Positions 1-9,320 are shown, counted from the first letter of the stretch. The stretch is DNA of 33,127 nucleotides from Acidobacteriota bacterium (GCA_029557535.1 JAKQII010000372.1:1-33127), one strand, 5' to 3'. Notes: generated by a model not told the origin, from the sequence alone. Numbers and translations are program-made.

Positions 1-2751
1 CCGGTTGGAGCCTGCAGTCTGCGGGCGGCAGTCGAACAAGGGAATTTTTCGGGGGGCGCGCAGCAGATCAATTTCAATATTCAGATCGCCGGCGTACCGA
101 CGATCCCCGGCGGCACATACAGTCTATCTCCTCCAACTGTAATTAACGGAGCATCTCAGCCCGGAGGTTTGGTCCAGATCACCGGTACGAATGATCAGCC
201 GGCCAACATTTTTACCGGCTCTCAAACTGATAATTGCGTCTTTCGCGGATTGGTGATCAACGGCGTCGGCGGAAATTACTATATGAATCCGCAGGGAATA
301 AACAATATCTTTGAAGGCAATCGGGTCGGCACGAATTCCGCGGGAACAGCCGCGTCAGGTAGTCCTGTGAACAACACCGGCGGCATCGCGCTCAGCGGCG
401 GGAATTTAGTTGGCGGCACGACCGTCGCCGCCCGCAACATAATTTCCACCGGCACCGGCGAAGGCGTGGGGATTAACGGATTTGCCACAGGCAACCCGCT
501 TATTGTGCAAGGCAATTTTATCGGCACGGACGTTACCGGTACGGTTGCTTTGGGAAATTTCGGCAATGGAGTCAGAGTTCAAGGCTTTAATTCGACCATC
601 GGCGGAACGACGGCAGGCGCGGGCAATGTTATTTCCGCGACCACGGGCGATGTCACTAACGGCGCGAATGGGATTAGCTCATCCAGCGGCGGCATCGGGA
701 CTTTAGTTCAAGGCAACCGCATCGGCACGAATGCCGCCGGAACAGCCGCGCTCGGCAATGCGCGTTTCGGTTTTTTCGGAAATACCGGAACGCCGTTTGA
801 CACCATCGGAGGCACCACCCCGACGGCGCGAAATATTATTTCCGGCAACGGTTTGGACGGTATTGAAACCAGCTCAACGGGTTCAAGCGCATTAAGCCCG
901 ATAATTGCCGGAAATTTTATCGGGACAAACGCGGCAGGCAACGCGGCAATTCCGAATGGCGGTTTCGGCATTTCTTTTGGCGGCGCGATTGCAACATCAG
1001 TTACTTCAAACGTAGTTTCCGGCAACACGGGCGGCGGTATTCTGTTTTGCGGCGGCATTGTCGGAACCAACAATGTCATAACACAGAACCTGATCGGAAC
1101 GGACGCAACGGGCAACAACCCGCTCGGTAACGGCGGCGTTGGTTTGTCCACGAGCTGCGGCGGCGCGGTCGGAAACGGCACTATTACGAACAACACCATC
1201 GCTGCCAACGGCAGTCACGGAGTTCTGGTGGACAACGGCTATAACCTGGTCTTTGAAAGCAATTTCATCGGTACGAGTGCGGCATTGAGCCAAACGCTGG
1301 GCAACGGCGGCGACGGAATGCGCTTTGTCGGCGCGTTCAATTCGAACCGCATCGGCGGCGCGAATTCGACCGTCCAAAATACGATCATCTCGAACACCGG
1401 AAACGGGATCAATCTGGCATCGGAAAACATCTTTTCCGTCGCAAATTTTATTGATCGCAACAGAATTTTCACGAACGGTGGATTAGGAATTGATTTGGGA
1501 AACGATGGCATAACCGCGAATGACAACTGCGATGCCGAGAACGGTGTAAACAATCTGCAAAATTATCCGGTTATTCAGAGCGTTGTCCCGACTGGCACTG
1601 TTTTTCAGGTCAACGGCTTTCTTAATAGCGCACCGGATCAAAATTATACGATCCGTTTTTTCGGAAATCACAACGCCGATCCGTCTGGCTTTGGAGAAGG
1701 ACGGACGTTTCTCGGCTCGACGACCGTTACGACGCCAGCGGGCTGTCAGGTCAATTTCACCACCAATCTGCCGCTTTTTCCGACAGGCAACGGACGATGC
1801 GTTTCGGCGACCGCAACTGATGCTCAAGGAAACACTTCCGAGTTTTCTCAGTGCGCCGGAAATACCCTGATAACTCGGAGGAAATCCGACTTTGACGGCG
1901 ACGGCAAATCCGACGTTGCGATATTTCGCCCCTCCAACGGTCAATGGTGGTATTTGAGAAGCTCCGACGGAGTCACCCTGGCCGCCACCTTCGGTGAGTC
2001 GTCGGATCGCATTACTCCGGGCGATTTCACCGGAGACGGACAGACGGATATTGCGTTCTGGCGACCTTCGACCGGTTCTTGGTACATACTGCGATCTGAG
2101 GACAGTACGTTTTATTCTTTTCCATTCGGTACAAACGGCGATATTCCCGCCCCGGGAGATTTCGACGGCGATGGCAATACTGATGCGGCGGTGTTCCGCC
2201 CGTCAACTTCGGTGTGGTACGTGCAGCGATCAAGCACTGGCACTACTGAGATTCAACCGTTCGGATTGAGTCAGGATAAGCCTGTGGTCGGTGATTATGA
2301 CGGAGACGGCAAAGCCGACATAGCGATCTTCCGCCCGAACGGTACCAGCGGTGCAGAATGGTGGTATCGCAGAAGTTCCGATTCCGTTGTCTTGGCGTTT
2401 CCGTTCGGCTCGTCGACCGACATACCGGTACAGGGAGATTTTACTGGAGACGGTAAGACCGACGTTGCCTTCTGGCGCCCATCAACGGGTTTTTGGTTCG
2501 TGTTGCGTTCAGAAGACTATTCTTTCTTCGCGTTCCCATGGGGGGTTGCAAGCGACATACCTGCGCCGGGGGACTACGACGGCGACGGCAAGTTTGACGC
2601 CGCGATCTTCAGACCATCCGGAGCCACCTGGTTTCTCAGACGCTCGACTGACGGAACTCAGATCTTCAATTTCGGTCTTTCGGGCGACCGACCCGTGCCA
2701 AGTGCCTTCGTACCCTGCGCGAACCAGAATCTTGGATCCTGGCCATGTTGA
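1..2751 (+). CDS. Secreted/surface beta-helix protein with C-terminal FG-GAP-like repeats (5' truncated)
   Basis: The frame is open from the first base, so the gene starts outside the window; 916 residues remain. The first visible residues contain GACSLRAAVEQ, resembling the CSLREA motif that opens many bacterial parallel beta-helix domains. Residues to about 510 carry degenerate repeats of the form GNxIGTxxxGTxxLGN, which predict a right-handed beta-helix. Residues about 630-900 hold six blades of the form D(F/Y)xGDGxxDxAxxRPS...W, an FG-GAP/VCBS-like calcium-binding propeller type. Blades 1-3 and 4-6 correspond one to one, so three blades were duplicated as a block. Such proteins are usually exported and attached to the cell surface, where they bind polysaccharide or mediate adhesion; the ligand here is unknown. 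The signal peptide must lie upstream of the window. There is no co-directional neighbour for 660 bases after the TGA stop. Confidence 0.85.
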   Translation, partial: PVGACSLRAAVEQGNFSGGAQQINFNIQIAGVPTIPGGTYSLSPPTVINGASQPGGLVQITGTNDQPANIFTGSQTDNCVFRGLVINGVGGNYYMNPQGINNIFEGNRVGTNSAGTAASGSPVNNTGGIALSGGNLVGGTTVAARNIISTGTGEGVGINGFATGNPLIVQGNFIGTDVTGTVALGNFGNGVRVQGFNSTIGGTTAGAGNVISATTGDVTNGANGISSSSGGIGTLVQGNRIGTNAAGTAALGNARFGFFGNTGTPFDTIGGTTPTARNIISGNGLDGIETSSTGSSALSPIIAGNFIGTNAAGNAAIPNGGFGISFGGAIATSVTSNVVSGNTGGGILFCGGIVGTNNVITQNLIGTDATGNNPLGNGGVGLSTSCGGAVGNGTITNNTIAANGSHGVLVDNGYNLVFESNFIGTSAALSQTLGNGGDGMRFVGAFNSNRIGGANSTVQNTIISNTGNGINLASENIFSVANFIDRNRIFTNGGLGIDLGNDGITANDNCDAENGVNNLQNYPVIQSVVPTGTVFQVNGFLNSAPDQNYTIRFFGNHNADPSGFGEGRTFLGSTTVTTPAGCQVNFTTNLPLFPTGNGRCVSATATDAQGNTSEFSQCAGNTLITRRKSDFDGDGKSDVAIFRPSNGQWWYLRSSDGVTLAATFGESSDRITPGDFTGDGQTDIAFWRPSTGSWYILRSEDSTFYSFPFGTNGDIPAPGDFDGDGNTDAAVFRPSTSVWYVQRSSTGTTEIQPFGLSQDKPVVGDYDGDGKADIAIFRPNGTSGAEWWYRRSSDSVVLAFPFGSSTDIPVQGDFTGDGKTDVAFWRPSTGFWFVLRSEDYSFFAFPWGVASDIPAPGDYDGDGKFDAAIFRPSGATWFLRRSTDGTQIFNFGLSGDRPVPSAFVPCANQNLGSWPC
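1888..2703 (+). repeat. Two tandem copies of a three-blade FG-GAP-like block
   Basis: Within the surface protein, blades starting DFDGDG, DFTGDG and DFDGDG (1888-2292) are followed by blades starting DYDGDG, DFTGDG and DYDGDG (2293 to about 2703). The middle blades of both triplets share AFWRPSTG and LRSED, and the third blades share DAA(V/I)FRPS and PFGLS/NFGLS endings. Blades two and five are more alike than adjacent blades, which indicates a block duplication of about 405 bases rather than single-blade expansion. Confidence 0.75.
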
Positions 2752-3412
2752 AACTTGGATTATTTCGAACCAGGGTAGCAAAAAGGTGTTTGACCCAACA
2801 TCTCATTTGTGAATAGCCTGCCGCCGAAACTGGAGAGACACACTGGAATTTGCTGAGAACTTTACGTCTTCGGCATGATTCCCGTCAAGAACTCCCTACT
2901 TTCGGCGGCAATTTGCTTTTTGCACGATGTGCGACATCTGAAACAATTGTGGATGCTTTCGCTGTTGGTTATTGCGCTTGCCGGACAGGTTTTTCGCGGA
3001 CTGGGATGTGGATACGACCTCTGGCTCGAGCGCGACACCGTCAATTGGGATCGTCAATTCGCCTACGTCGCACGAAAGACGACGGATTCTTGTTCTGACC
3101 AGGAAATCGTGAGTACCCCCATTTCCGGCCGATCATTCGGCATGAAAAGAATTCGGGTCCTTGTTTCAAGCGTCTGTTCCAATCATTAAAGTCCTTGCCG
3201 AATTCGGACCCGAAACACAGCATTTCCAAAAAAACTTTAATTTTCTTGACTTTGGGATAGCGCAATGCTATCGGTTCGTTGTATTTTTAAAAGTTAAAGT
3301 TTGGGTCGAAAGTCTTCTCTTTATCGATGGTTCCCCTTGTTGTCAGAGAGCGAGTTTTCCCTTTCGAACTGGTGGTTTTTGGTAACGGTTTTTTTTCGGA
3401 AGTATTCAATAA
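2752..3412. other. Gene-free stretch before mreB
   Basis: I see no convincing gene here. An open frame at 2875-3189 has a hydrophobic segment but no ribosome-binding site, and comparable open frames exist on the other strand. A 9-bp inverted repeat (TTCGGGTCC at 3152-3160 with GGACCCGAA at 3206-3214) could fold with a 45-base loop. The AT-rich segment at 3225-3300 is the most promoter-like part. The stretch may hold a long mreB leader or a decayed gene. Confidence 0.5.
3246..3274 (+). promoter_or_regulatory. Possible sigma70-type promoter upstream of mreB
   Basis: TTGACT at 3246-3251 is followed after 17 bases by TATCGG at 3269-3274. The -35 matches 5 of 6 consensus bases, but the -10 is weak (3 of 6). 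If used, it leaves a leader of about 130 bases before mreB. It is the best candidate seen, not a firm call. Confidence 0.25.
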
Positions 3413-4459
3413 ATGGCATTCAAATCATTATTCAGTTTATTTTCGAGTGATTTGGCGATCGACCTCGGGACAGCCAACACACTCGTTTACGCGAAGGGCC
3501 GCGGGATCGTCGTTTCGGAGCCTTCGATCGTCGCGATCAACAAGGTCACGAATCAGGTCGAAGCGGTCGGCCGCGACGCAAAGGAGATGCTCGGCCGAAC
3601 GCCGGGAAACATCGTCGCCATCCGTCCGATGAAAGACGGCGTGATCGCGAATTTCGAGGTTACGGAGAAGATGCTCCAGCATTTCATCCGCAAGGCTCAC
3701 AACGGAAAATCGTGGGTTCGCCCGCGGGTCGTGATCGGAATCCCTTCCGAGATAACGCAGGTTGAGCGCCGCGCGGTCGAAGACTCGGCGTACCGCGCCA
3801 AGGCGTCCGAGGTATATTTGGTCGAGGAAGCGATGGCGGCGGCGATCGGCGCCGGTCTTCCGATCACCGAACCGCACGGCAACATGGTCGTCGATATCGG
3901 CGGCGGAACGACGGACATCGCCGTCATCTCGCTTTCCGGGATCGTCTACTCGCGCGCCGTGCGCGTCGCCGGAAACGAAATGGACGACGCCATCACGCAG
4001 TACATCAAACGCAAGTACAACCTTCTTATCGGCGAGCGCACGTCGGAAGCGATCAAGATCGCGCTCGGCAGCGCTTTCCCCCTCGACGAGCCGCTCTCGA
4101 TGGAGGTCCGCGGCCGCAACCTTATCGAAGGCATTCCCAAGACAATTACGATCACTGACGAAGAGATTCGCGAGGCGCTTTCCGACGCCGTTTCGACGAT
4201 CATCAATGCCGTCCGCGTCGCGCTCGAACGCACTCCGCCGGAACTGTCGGCCGACATTGTCGAGCGCGGAATCGTCCTGACGGGCGGCGGAGCTCTGCTC
4301 AAGAACCTCGACAAGAGGTTGATGATCGAAACCGGTCTGCCGGTCGTTCTTGCCGACGATCCGTTGTCCTCTGTCGTCCTCGGCACCGGGAAGATGCTTT
4401 CCGATTTCGAGCTGCTTAAGCGCGTGAAATGGGACAATTCGCTGATGACGGGAAGTTAA
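3413..4459 (+). CDS. mreB: Rod-shape determining actin homolog MreB
   Basis: MreB is a bacterial actin that polymerises on the inner face of the membrane and guides the elongasome. The 348-residue product is full length for the family. The phosphate-1 loop DLGTANT is at residues 17-23, the catalytic-side EEAMAAAIG at 138-146, the phosphate-2 loop DIGGGTTD at 161-168, and the adenosine motif LTGGGALL near residue 290. An N-terminal amphipathic stretch ([13 protein letters not shown]) fits membrane binding. The start is the first ATG that keeps this stretch; upstream there is only a weak GGAAG. It is the first gene of the cluster mreB-mreC-mreD-mrdA-rodA-PBP1A. The gap to mreC is filled by a heptamer hairpin array. 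Confidence 0.98.
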   Translation: MAFKSLFSLFSSDLAIDLGTANTLVYAKGRGIVVSEPSIVAINKVTNQVEAVGRDAKEMLGRTPGNIVAIRPMKDGVIANFEVTEKMLQHFIRKAHNGKSWVRPRVVIGIPSEITQVERRAVEDSAYRAKASEVYLVEEAMAAAIGAGLPITEPHGNMVVDIGGGTTDIAVISLSGIVYSRAVRVAGNEMDDAITQYIKRKYNLLIGERTSEAIKIALGSAFPLDEPLSMEVRGRNLIEGIPKTITITDEEIREALSDAVSTIINAVRVALERTPPELSADIVERGIVLTGGGALLKNLDKRLMIETGLPVVLADDPLSSVVLGTGKMLSDFELLKRVKWDNSLMTGS

Positions 4460-4468
4460 TTGCGGATC

Positions 4469-4559
4469 GTGGTCTGTGGTCAGTGGTCGGAGATGTGCCG
4501 CGATCCATTGATGTTTAGCCGACCACTGCTCACTGCCCACTGCCCACTGTCCACTGATT
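4469..4559. repeat. Heptamer hairpin array A (mreB-mreC gap)
   Basis: The gap is almost entirely short tandem words. GTGGTCT, GTGGTCA and GTGGTCG stand in tandem at 4469-4489; ACTGCTC, ACTGCCC, ACTGCCC, ACTGTCC and ACTGATT stand in tandem at 4525-4559. The two blocks are 56 bases apart, so they share one 7-base register across the element. CAGTGGTCGG (4481-4490) pairs perfectly with CCGACCACTG (4519-4528), so the arms form a hairpin. The element ends one base before the mreC ATG. Its 15-base core GTGGTCAGTGGTCGG recurs at 14796-14810. Confidence 0.85.
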
Positions 4560-4560
4560 C

Positions 4561-5463
4561 ATGGTCGAGCGAAGTCAGAAAGAGGTTTGGAGACTGACGC
4601 CGTGGCTGATGATTGTCCTATTGTTGGGCAATTTCGTTCTCATGGCGTATGACGCGAAGACGGCGTCCCAAGAGCGGGTGATCCGCGTTTGGGCGCTTGC
4701 GATCGCGAACTTTGTTCAGTCGCCCGTCACGACCGTGAGTTCCGCGGTCACCGACTACTTCAAATCGATCTCGACTTTGCGCTCGGCACAGACCGAGAAT
4801 GACGAGCTCAAGCAGCAAGTCGAAGAGCTGAAGGTCCAAGTTCAGCGGAGTGAAGAACTTTCCGACGAGAACGAGCGGCTGAGGTCGCTTCTTAGCCTCA
4901 GATCCGAATCAAAATACAAGATCCTGCCTGCCCAGATCATCGCCCGCGATCCTTCTGCCTGGTTCGATCACGCCGTGATCAATCTCGGAAGTCTGAACGG
5001 CGTTAAACTGAACATGCCGATCGTCAACAACGGCGGCCTGATCGGTCGGGTGGTTGCCGTCAGCCCGCTGACGGCCCAGATCAACTTGGTCACGAAGGAT
5101 AAATCGGGATTGGGCGGCGTGATCGGCGAACTCGCAACCTCAAACGCGATCGGCGTCGTCACCGGTAACGGAAAGCGCGAACTGCTCGAGATGGGTTATG
5201 TTCCGGGTTCGATCGAGGTCCAGGTCGGAGAGATGGTTTACACGTCGGGACAGGATGGGATCTATCCGCCGGGGTTGAAGCTTGGAGAGGTAGTCGAGGT
5301 CCGGCCCGGATCGGCGACAGTCCCGCAGCAGATATTCATTCGCCCGTCGGCGCGCCTTTTCGCAATGGAAGAAGTCGCGGTCTTGCTGTACGAGCCGCCG
5401 GAGCGGCCCGAGTATGAAAAGACGGTCCCCAACGCCGTCGCGGAAGAAAAGAAGAAGCCTTAA
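4561..5463 (+). CDS. mreC: Rod-shape determining protein MreC
   Basis: MreC is the bitopic membrane protein that links MreB filaments to periplasmic PBP2. The 300-residue product has a short cytosolic N-terminus, one membrane segment at about residues 14-29, a coiled coil at about 68-108 (ENDELKQQVEELKVQ, then ENERLRSLLSLRSE), and the C-terminal double beta-barrel domain (INLGSLNGVKLNMPIVNNGGLIGRV, VYTSGQDGIYPPGLKLGEV, here quoted in pieces). A lysine- and proline-rich tail ends the protein. The ATG lies directly behind repeat array A and has no Shine-Dalgarno sequence. The gap to mreD is only three bases, so those two genes are probably translationally coupled. Confidence 0.95.
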   Translation: MVERSQKEVWRLTPWLMIVLLLGNFVLMAYDAKTASQERVIRVWALAIANFVQSPVTTVSSAVTDYFKSISTLRSAQTENDELKQQVEELKVQVQRSEELSDENERLRSLLSLRSESKYKILPAQIIARDPSAWFDHAVINLGSLNGVKLNMPIVNNGGLIGRVVAVSPLTAQINLVTKDKSGLGGVIGELATSNAIGVVTGNGKRELLEMGYVPGSIEVQVGEMVYTSGQDGIYPPGLKLGEVVEVRPGSATVPQQIFIRPSARLFAMEEVAVLLYEPPERPEYEKTVPNAVAEEKKKP

Positions 5464-5466
5464 ACG

Positions 5467-6015
5467 ATGGAGCAGGTAAAGATCACGATCGCGTTGATTA
5501 TCGCCATCATTTTGCAGTGGACGCTGCGAAATGTTGCGGAGCCGTTCGCGTACGTCGACTTCCCGCTCATCATCATCGTCTACGCCGCTTTGCAGCGAAA
5601 CGCGATCAACGCGCTGATACTCGGAACGATCTCGGGAATTGCGGTCGATGCGCTCAGCGGCGGCATCCTCGGTGCCAACGGATTCTCGAAAACGCTGGTT
5701 GCTTACGCGGTATCGGAAATCGCCAGACGCGTGTATTTGGACAACCTTTTATTGCAGATTCCCGTCATAGCGGGTGCTTGTTTGGTTGATGATCTGGTCT
5801 TTTACGGACTCCATAGATTGCTTGGACAGGTACCGTCCGCGCCGGTCGTCGTTACGATTGCGTATTCGCTGATCGGGACTACGATCGCCGGCACTTTCAT
5901 TTACTTGATCCTGCGAGCGCTCTCGACGGACAAGATCCGGCGCCAGAAACGCGATTTCTTTGCTCCTCGAAGACAAACCCGCCGGCGGAATCCGATCCGG
6001 CTCGGACGAAGATGA
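5467..6015 (+). CDS. mreD: Rod-shape determining protein MreD
   Basis: MreD is a small polytopic membrane protein of the elongasome. The 182-residue product is within family range and almost entirely hydrophobic, with five or six predicted membrane segments and the typical pattern FPLIIIVYAALQRN, then GTISGIAVDALSGGILGAN. It ends in a strongly basic cytosolic tail (about residues 155-182, rich in Arg). It follows mreC by three bases. The family diverges quickly, so position in the cluster supports the call as much as sequence does. Confidence 0.93.
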   Translation: MEQVKITIALIIAIILQWTLRNVAEPFAYVDFPLIIIVYAALQRNAINALILGTISGIAVDALSGGILGANGFSKTLVAYAVSEIARRVYLDNLLLQIPVIAGACLVDDLVFYGLHRLLGQVPSAPVVVTIAYSLIGTTIAGTFIYLILRALSTDKIRRQKRDFFAPRRQTRRRNPIRLGRR

Positions 6016-6038
6016 GACCAGTTCGGAGGTGCGATCTG

Positions 6039-6091
6039 TGATTTCGGATCTTGCTCAAATCCAAAATCCAGAATCCAAAATCCAAAATCGA
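6039..6091. repeat. Heptamer array B (mreD-mrdA gap)
   Basis: Five heptamers, AAATCCA, AAATCCA, GAATCCA, AAATCCA and AAATCGA, occupy 6057-6091 without interruption, and one base later mrdA begins. A shorter opposing arm (GATTTCGGAT at 6040-6049) pairs imperfectly with ATCCAAAATC. The same word reappears in array H at 21795-21829. The array is open in the mrdA frame, so an automatic start call can slip to 6051 and add 14 array-derived residues. Confidence 0.8.
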
Positions 6092-6092
6092 C

Positions 6093-7991
6093 ATGAAGGT
6101 TTACGATCACACACAGAATTTGGGACTCAGGGTCGGGGTGATTCAGATCCTCGCGTTCATTATGCTGTCGGTCCTCGGAGCACGGCTCTACTACCTTCAG
6201 GTCGTACGCGGCGAGTACTACGACGAAAAGGCCGAAAACCAGCGCATCCGGCTTATCCCGATCCCGGCTCCGCGCGGTGCGATCTTCGACCGCAACGGCA
6301 AGATCCTTGTCGATTCCCGCCCGACATACAACGTCACGCTTTCTAACGAACCGATCAAGAAGATCGACGTTTCGGACCGAATCGACGATTATGCGCGCGG
6401 ACTCAACGTCGATCGTGAGTTTGTCGTCGAGCGCCTGAACCTGATCAAAAAGCAGAACGACTTTGAGACGATGGTGCTCAAGGAAAATGCGACCATCCAG
6501 GACATTACCTGGGTTGAGGCGCATTCGCTTGAATATCCCGAGCTGCGGATCGATCTCCAGCCGCAACGCGTTTATCCGCTCAAGGAAACGCTCTCGCACG
6601 TTCTTGGGTATGTCGGCGAGATCAGTTCGAAACAACTTGAAAAACCGGAATACAAAGAGAAGGGCTACCGGCCGGGTACGATCATCGGCAAAGGCGGGTT
6701 GGAACAGTATTACGACGAGTACCTGCGCGGGCGTGACGGCTATCGCAAGGTCATCGTCGACAGCCGGGGTCGGGTGCAGCAAGAGATCGAGACGATCCAG
6801 CCGCAAGCCGGACAGGATCTGATCACGACGATCGATCTCGATCTTCAGATGACCGCCGAAGAGAAACTCGCCGCGACGCCGACTAAGCGCGGAACGATCA
6901 TCGTCATGGATCCGAACAACGGTGAATTGCTCGCGATGGCGTCATTGCCGGCGTACGATCCGAGTGTTTTCGTTCAAGGAAGTTCCACTCCCGAAGGACG
7001 CAAACAGATCGCGGCGTATTGGCAGGACGAGAAGCGGCCGCTTTACAACCGCGCGATCCAGGGAAGATATCCGCCGGGTTCGACGTGGAAGATCCCGGAA
7101 TCCGTCGGAGCCCTCGAGCAGGGCGTGATCACGGTGGAGCATTCGAACATGGTCTGCGGCGGCGGAATACAGATCGGGAACAAGTTCACGCGGTGCATGG
7201 GCAGCCACGGTTCGCCTCCGCTTTCATACGCGATCACCAAGTCCTGCGACGGTTATTATTATCGGCTCGCGCTGAAAATGAAGGTCGAGGGTCTGATCAG
7301 AATGGTCGAAATGTTCGACTACGACAAGCGGACCGGTGTCGATCTGCCGAACGAGAAGATCAGCCAAACGCCGAAGACGTGGAAGCCGATCATCGAGAAA
7401 CGTGAAGGCAAATGGAGCGACATCAAGACCGTCTACGCCGGCATCGGTCAGGACACGGTCGTCGTGACTCCGATCTCCATGCTCCGCGCGATCGCCAGCA
7501 TCGGCGTCAAGGGCCGGATGTACGTCCCGCATTTTCTTAAGGAATTCAAGCCGATCGGGGCGATCGGGAACGAGGATGAACTCGGATTCATCCCGGCGCG
7601 GCAGGGCTTCACGTTTCAGCATCCCGAACCGAAGATCATTCCGATGACGGCCGAACAGGAAGAGGTCATGGTCAAGGGAATGTGGGGCGTGGTAAATGGC
7701 GGAGGTACTGCGGGGTCGATCCGGATCCCGAACTTCGATATTGCGGGCAAAACCGGAACGGCTCAGGTCGCTTCTCTCGGAAAGGACGTCGGGGCCAACA
7801 AGGACCACGCCTGGTTCATCAGTTTCGCGCCGGCCTACAAGCCGGAGATCGCGGTCCTGGCGTTGATCGAGAACGTCGGGTTCGGCGGAAGCTTTGCCGC
7901 ACCGGCCGCAAAGGGAGTATACGAGACGTATTTGGCGAAGCGCGGTCCAACGGTCGCGCCGGACACGGTCGCCGAAAACGGTAAGCGGTGA
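6093..7991 (+). CDS. mrdA: Penicillin-binding protein 2, elongasome transpeptidase
   Basis: This class B PBP crosslinks peptidoglycan with RodA during lateral wall growth. The 632-residue product has one N-terminal membrane segment (about residues 13-33), a PBP dimerisation domain with RGAIFDRNGK at 61-70, and a transpeptidase domain with SxxK at S330-K333 (STWK), the SxN-type motif SCD at 384-386, and KTG at 553-555. All three catalytic motifs are intact. The ATG at 6093 is preferred over the in-frame TTG at 6051, because the intervening 14 codons are the heptamer repeat and the resulting segment has no place in the family. There is no Shine-Dalgarno sequence. The stop codon lies inside the first word of array C. 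Confidence 0.95.
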   Translation: MKVYDHTQNLGLRVGVIQILAFIMLSVLGARLYYLQVVRGEYYDEKAENQRIRLIPIPAPRGAIFDRNGKILVDSRPTYNVTLSNEPIKKIDVSDRIDDYARGLNVDREFVVERLNLIKKQNDFETMVLKENATIQDITWVEAHSLEYPELRIDLQPQRVYPLKETLSHVLGYVGEISSKQLEKPEYKEKGYRPGTIIGKGGLEQYYDEYLRGRDGYRKVIVDSRGRVQQEIETIQPQAGQDLITTIDLDLQMTAEEKLAATPTKRGTIIVMDPNNGELLAMASLPAYDPSVFVQGSSTPEGRKQIAAYWQDEKRPLYNRAIQGRYPPGSTWKIPESVGALEQGVITVEHSNMVCGGGIQIGNKFTRCMGSHGSPPLSYAITKSCDGYYYRLALKMKVEGLIRMVEMFDYDKRTGVDLPNEKISQTPKTWKPIIEKREGKWSDIKTVYAGIGQDTVVVTPISMLRAIASIGVKGRMYVPHFLKEFKPIGAIGNEDELGFIPARQGFTFQHPEPKIIPMTAEQEEVMVKGMWGVVNGGGTAGSIRIPNFDIAGKTGTAQVASLGKDVGANKDHAWFISFAPAYKPEIAVLALIENVGFGGSFAAPAAKGVYETYLAKRGPTVAPDTVAENGKR

Positions 7992-8106
7992 GCAGTGAGC
8001 CGTTTAGCGACACGCTACCGCGCGGCGGCGTAAACAGTGAGCAGAATCTGTATTTGCGCGAGCGCAAATCGGAAATCACTGCTTACCGCTCGCGGCTTAC
8101 GGCTCA
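7988..8106. repeat. Heptamer hairpin array C (mrdA-rodA gap)
   Basis: GTGAGCA and GTGAGCC stand at 7988-8001, GTGAGCA again at 8037-8043, and CGGCTTA and CGGCTCA at 8093-8106. Offsets of 49 and 105 from the first word are multiples of seven, so the whole 119-base element keeps one register of 17 heptamers even where words differ. The outer arms are complementary (GTGAGC...GAGCCG against CGGCTCAC). At the centre, ATTTGCGC (8052-8059) and GCGCAAAT (8062-8069) make a tight perfect hairpin. The mrdA stop is inside the first word; rodA starts 12 bases after the last. Confidence 0.8.
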
Positions 8107-8118
8107 CAAATTGGATTT

Positions 8119-9240
8119 ATGGTTGCGATAATTGAACGCCGCAGTTTTAGAGATTTCGACTTGCTGACATCCTTGTTGGCGGTCGCGATCGTGTTTTTCG
8201 GCGTTTGGCAGATCTACAACGCGCAACCGGAAATGAACCTTTGGTCGAAGCAGATCATCGGGCTTGGGATCGCGCTCGTTGCGTTCTTCCTCGTCGGATT
8301 CAGCGACTACCGAAGGATCGTCGATGCCGCGCCTGTATTTTACGGCGTTGGATTGATCCTCTTGTTGTTGGTGCTGATCCCTGGTCTCGGCGTTAAGATC
8401 AACGGTCAGACCGCTTGGCTTCGTTTGCCGGTCATCGGTCAGTTTCAGCCGTCGGAGTTCGTCAAGATCCCGGTCGTGCTGATGCTCGCCAAATACTTCG
8501 GCGCGAGAAAATCCGGTCCGCTGCGGTTGCGCGAATTCATGATCGGCTGCGGCATTCTCGCCGCGCCAGTCGGCTTGATCATGCTCGAGCCTGACGCGGG
8601 CCAGGCGATGACCTATTTCCCGCTGCTGGCAGTCGTGTTCTTTCTGTCCGGCATCAAGGTCAGATACGTTGTCATCACGATCATCGCCGGCATCGTGCTC
8701 GCGCCGGCCGCATATTGGGTCGGGGTTAGAACCGGGAAGATCAAAGGCTATCAGCAAGAGCGGATCAACGTGATCCTCGATCCCGAGAGTGCGGATCCGC
8801 GAGGGTACGCATATCACACCATCCAATCAATGATCACGGTTGGAAAGGGCGGGTTGACTGGGATCAAGGGAGATACCGAAACATCGCAGGCAAAACTCAA
8901 GTTCTTGCCCGAGCCGCACTCGGACTTCATTTTCGCGGTGACCGCCGAGAACACCGGGTTCGTCGGATGTATTTCACTGCTTCTCGCGTATGCGGTGCTC
9001 CTGTCGCGACTCGTTTCCGGGGCACGCGAGGCGCCGGACAGATCGGGAATGCTGGTGATCATGGCGATCGCCGGCGGAATGACGTTTCAGATCTTCATGA
9101 ACATCGGGATGGTGTTGGGGTTCCTGCCGGTGATCGGCGTCCCGTTGCCGCTGATGAGCGCGGGACTGTCGGCGATACTCTCGACGTTCATCGCGATCGG
9201 ATTCGTGATCAGCGTCAAAATGAGGAGATTCGTCAATTGA
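8119..9240 (+). CDS. rodA: SEDS peptidoglycan glycosyltransferase RodA
   Basis: RodA polymerises lipid II into glycan strands in complex with PBP2. The 373-residue product is full length, with about ten membrane segments. Recognisable SEDS features are GRQTAWL-like NGQTAWLRLPVIGQFQPSE at about residues 95-113 (quoted here as the family signature), PDAGQAM after LEP near 157-163, and the C-terminal GFLPVIGVPLPLMSAG. The large extracytoplasmic loop with YQQERINVILDPESADP is present. The start is the first ATG after array C and has no Shine-Dalgarno sequence. Placement directly after mrdA is the classical arrangement and distinguishes it from FtsW. Confidence 0.96.
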   Translation: MVAIIERRSFRDFDLLTSLLAVAIVFFGVWQIYNAQPEMNLWSKQIIGLGIALVAFFLVGFSDYRRIVDAAPVFYGVGLILLLLVLIPGLGVKINGQTAWLRLPVIGQFQPSEFVKIPVVLMLAKYFGARKSGPLRLREFMIGCGILAAPVGLIMLEPDAGQAMTYFPLLAVVFFLSGIKVRYVVITIIAGIVLAPAAYWVGVRTGKIKGYQQERINVILDPESADPRGYAYHTIQSMITVGKGGLTGIKGDTETSQAKLKFLPEPHSDFIFAVTAENTGFVGCISLLLAYAVLLSRLVSGAREAPDRSGMLVIMAIAGGMTFQIFMNIGMVLGFLPVIGVPLPLMSAGLSAILSTFIAIGFVISVKMRRFVN

Positions 9241-9320
9241 TTTGCGAATTTCAATTTGCGATTTGCAATCTTGTTTGACTCGAAGCAATTGAAAATCGAA
9301 AATTGCAAATCGAAAATGTG
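9241..9320. repeat. Heptamer hairpin array D (rodA-PBP1A gap)
   Basis: The element starts immediately after the rodA stop. It reads in 7-base steps as GCGAATT, TCAATTT, GCGATTT and GCAATCT (9244-9271), then a turn, then CAATTGA, AAATCGA, AAATTGC, AAATCGA and AAATGTG (9286-9320). The same register holds throughout: AAATCGA at 9293 is 49 bases from 9244. CGATTTGCAAT (9259-9269) pairs perfectly with ATTGCAAATCG (9302-9312). The PBP1A gene starts five bases later. Confidence 0.8.

Noticed and set aside
2875-3189. Open frame of 104 codons with a hydrophobic stretch before mreB
   Set aside because: It has no ribosome-binding site or recognisable motif, and similarly long frames exist on the other strand of the same segment.
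3437-4540. Long frame on the - strand opposite mreB
   Set aside because: It is the codon-bias shadow of mreB, with an Asp/Arg-rich composition typical of antisense frames in this genome.
6051-6092. Upstream TTG start for mrdA adding 14 residues
   Set aside because: The added codons are the heptamer repeat of array B and are not part of PBP2 proteins.
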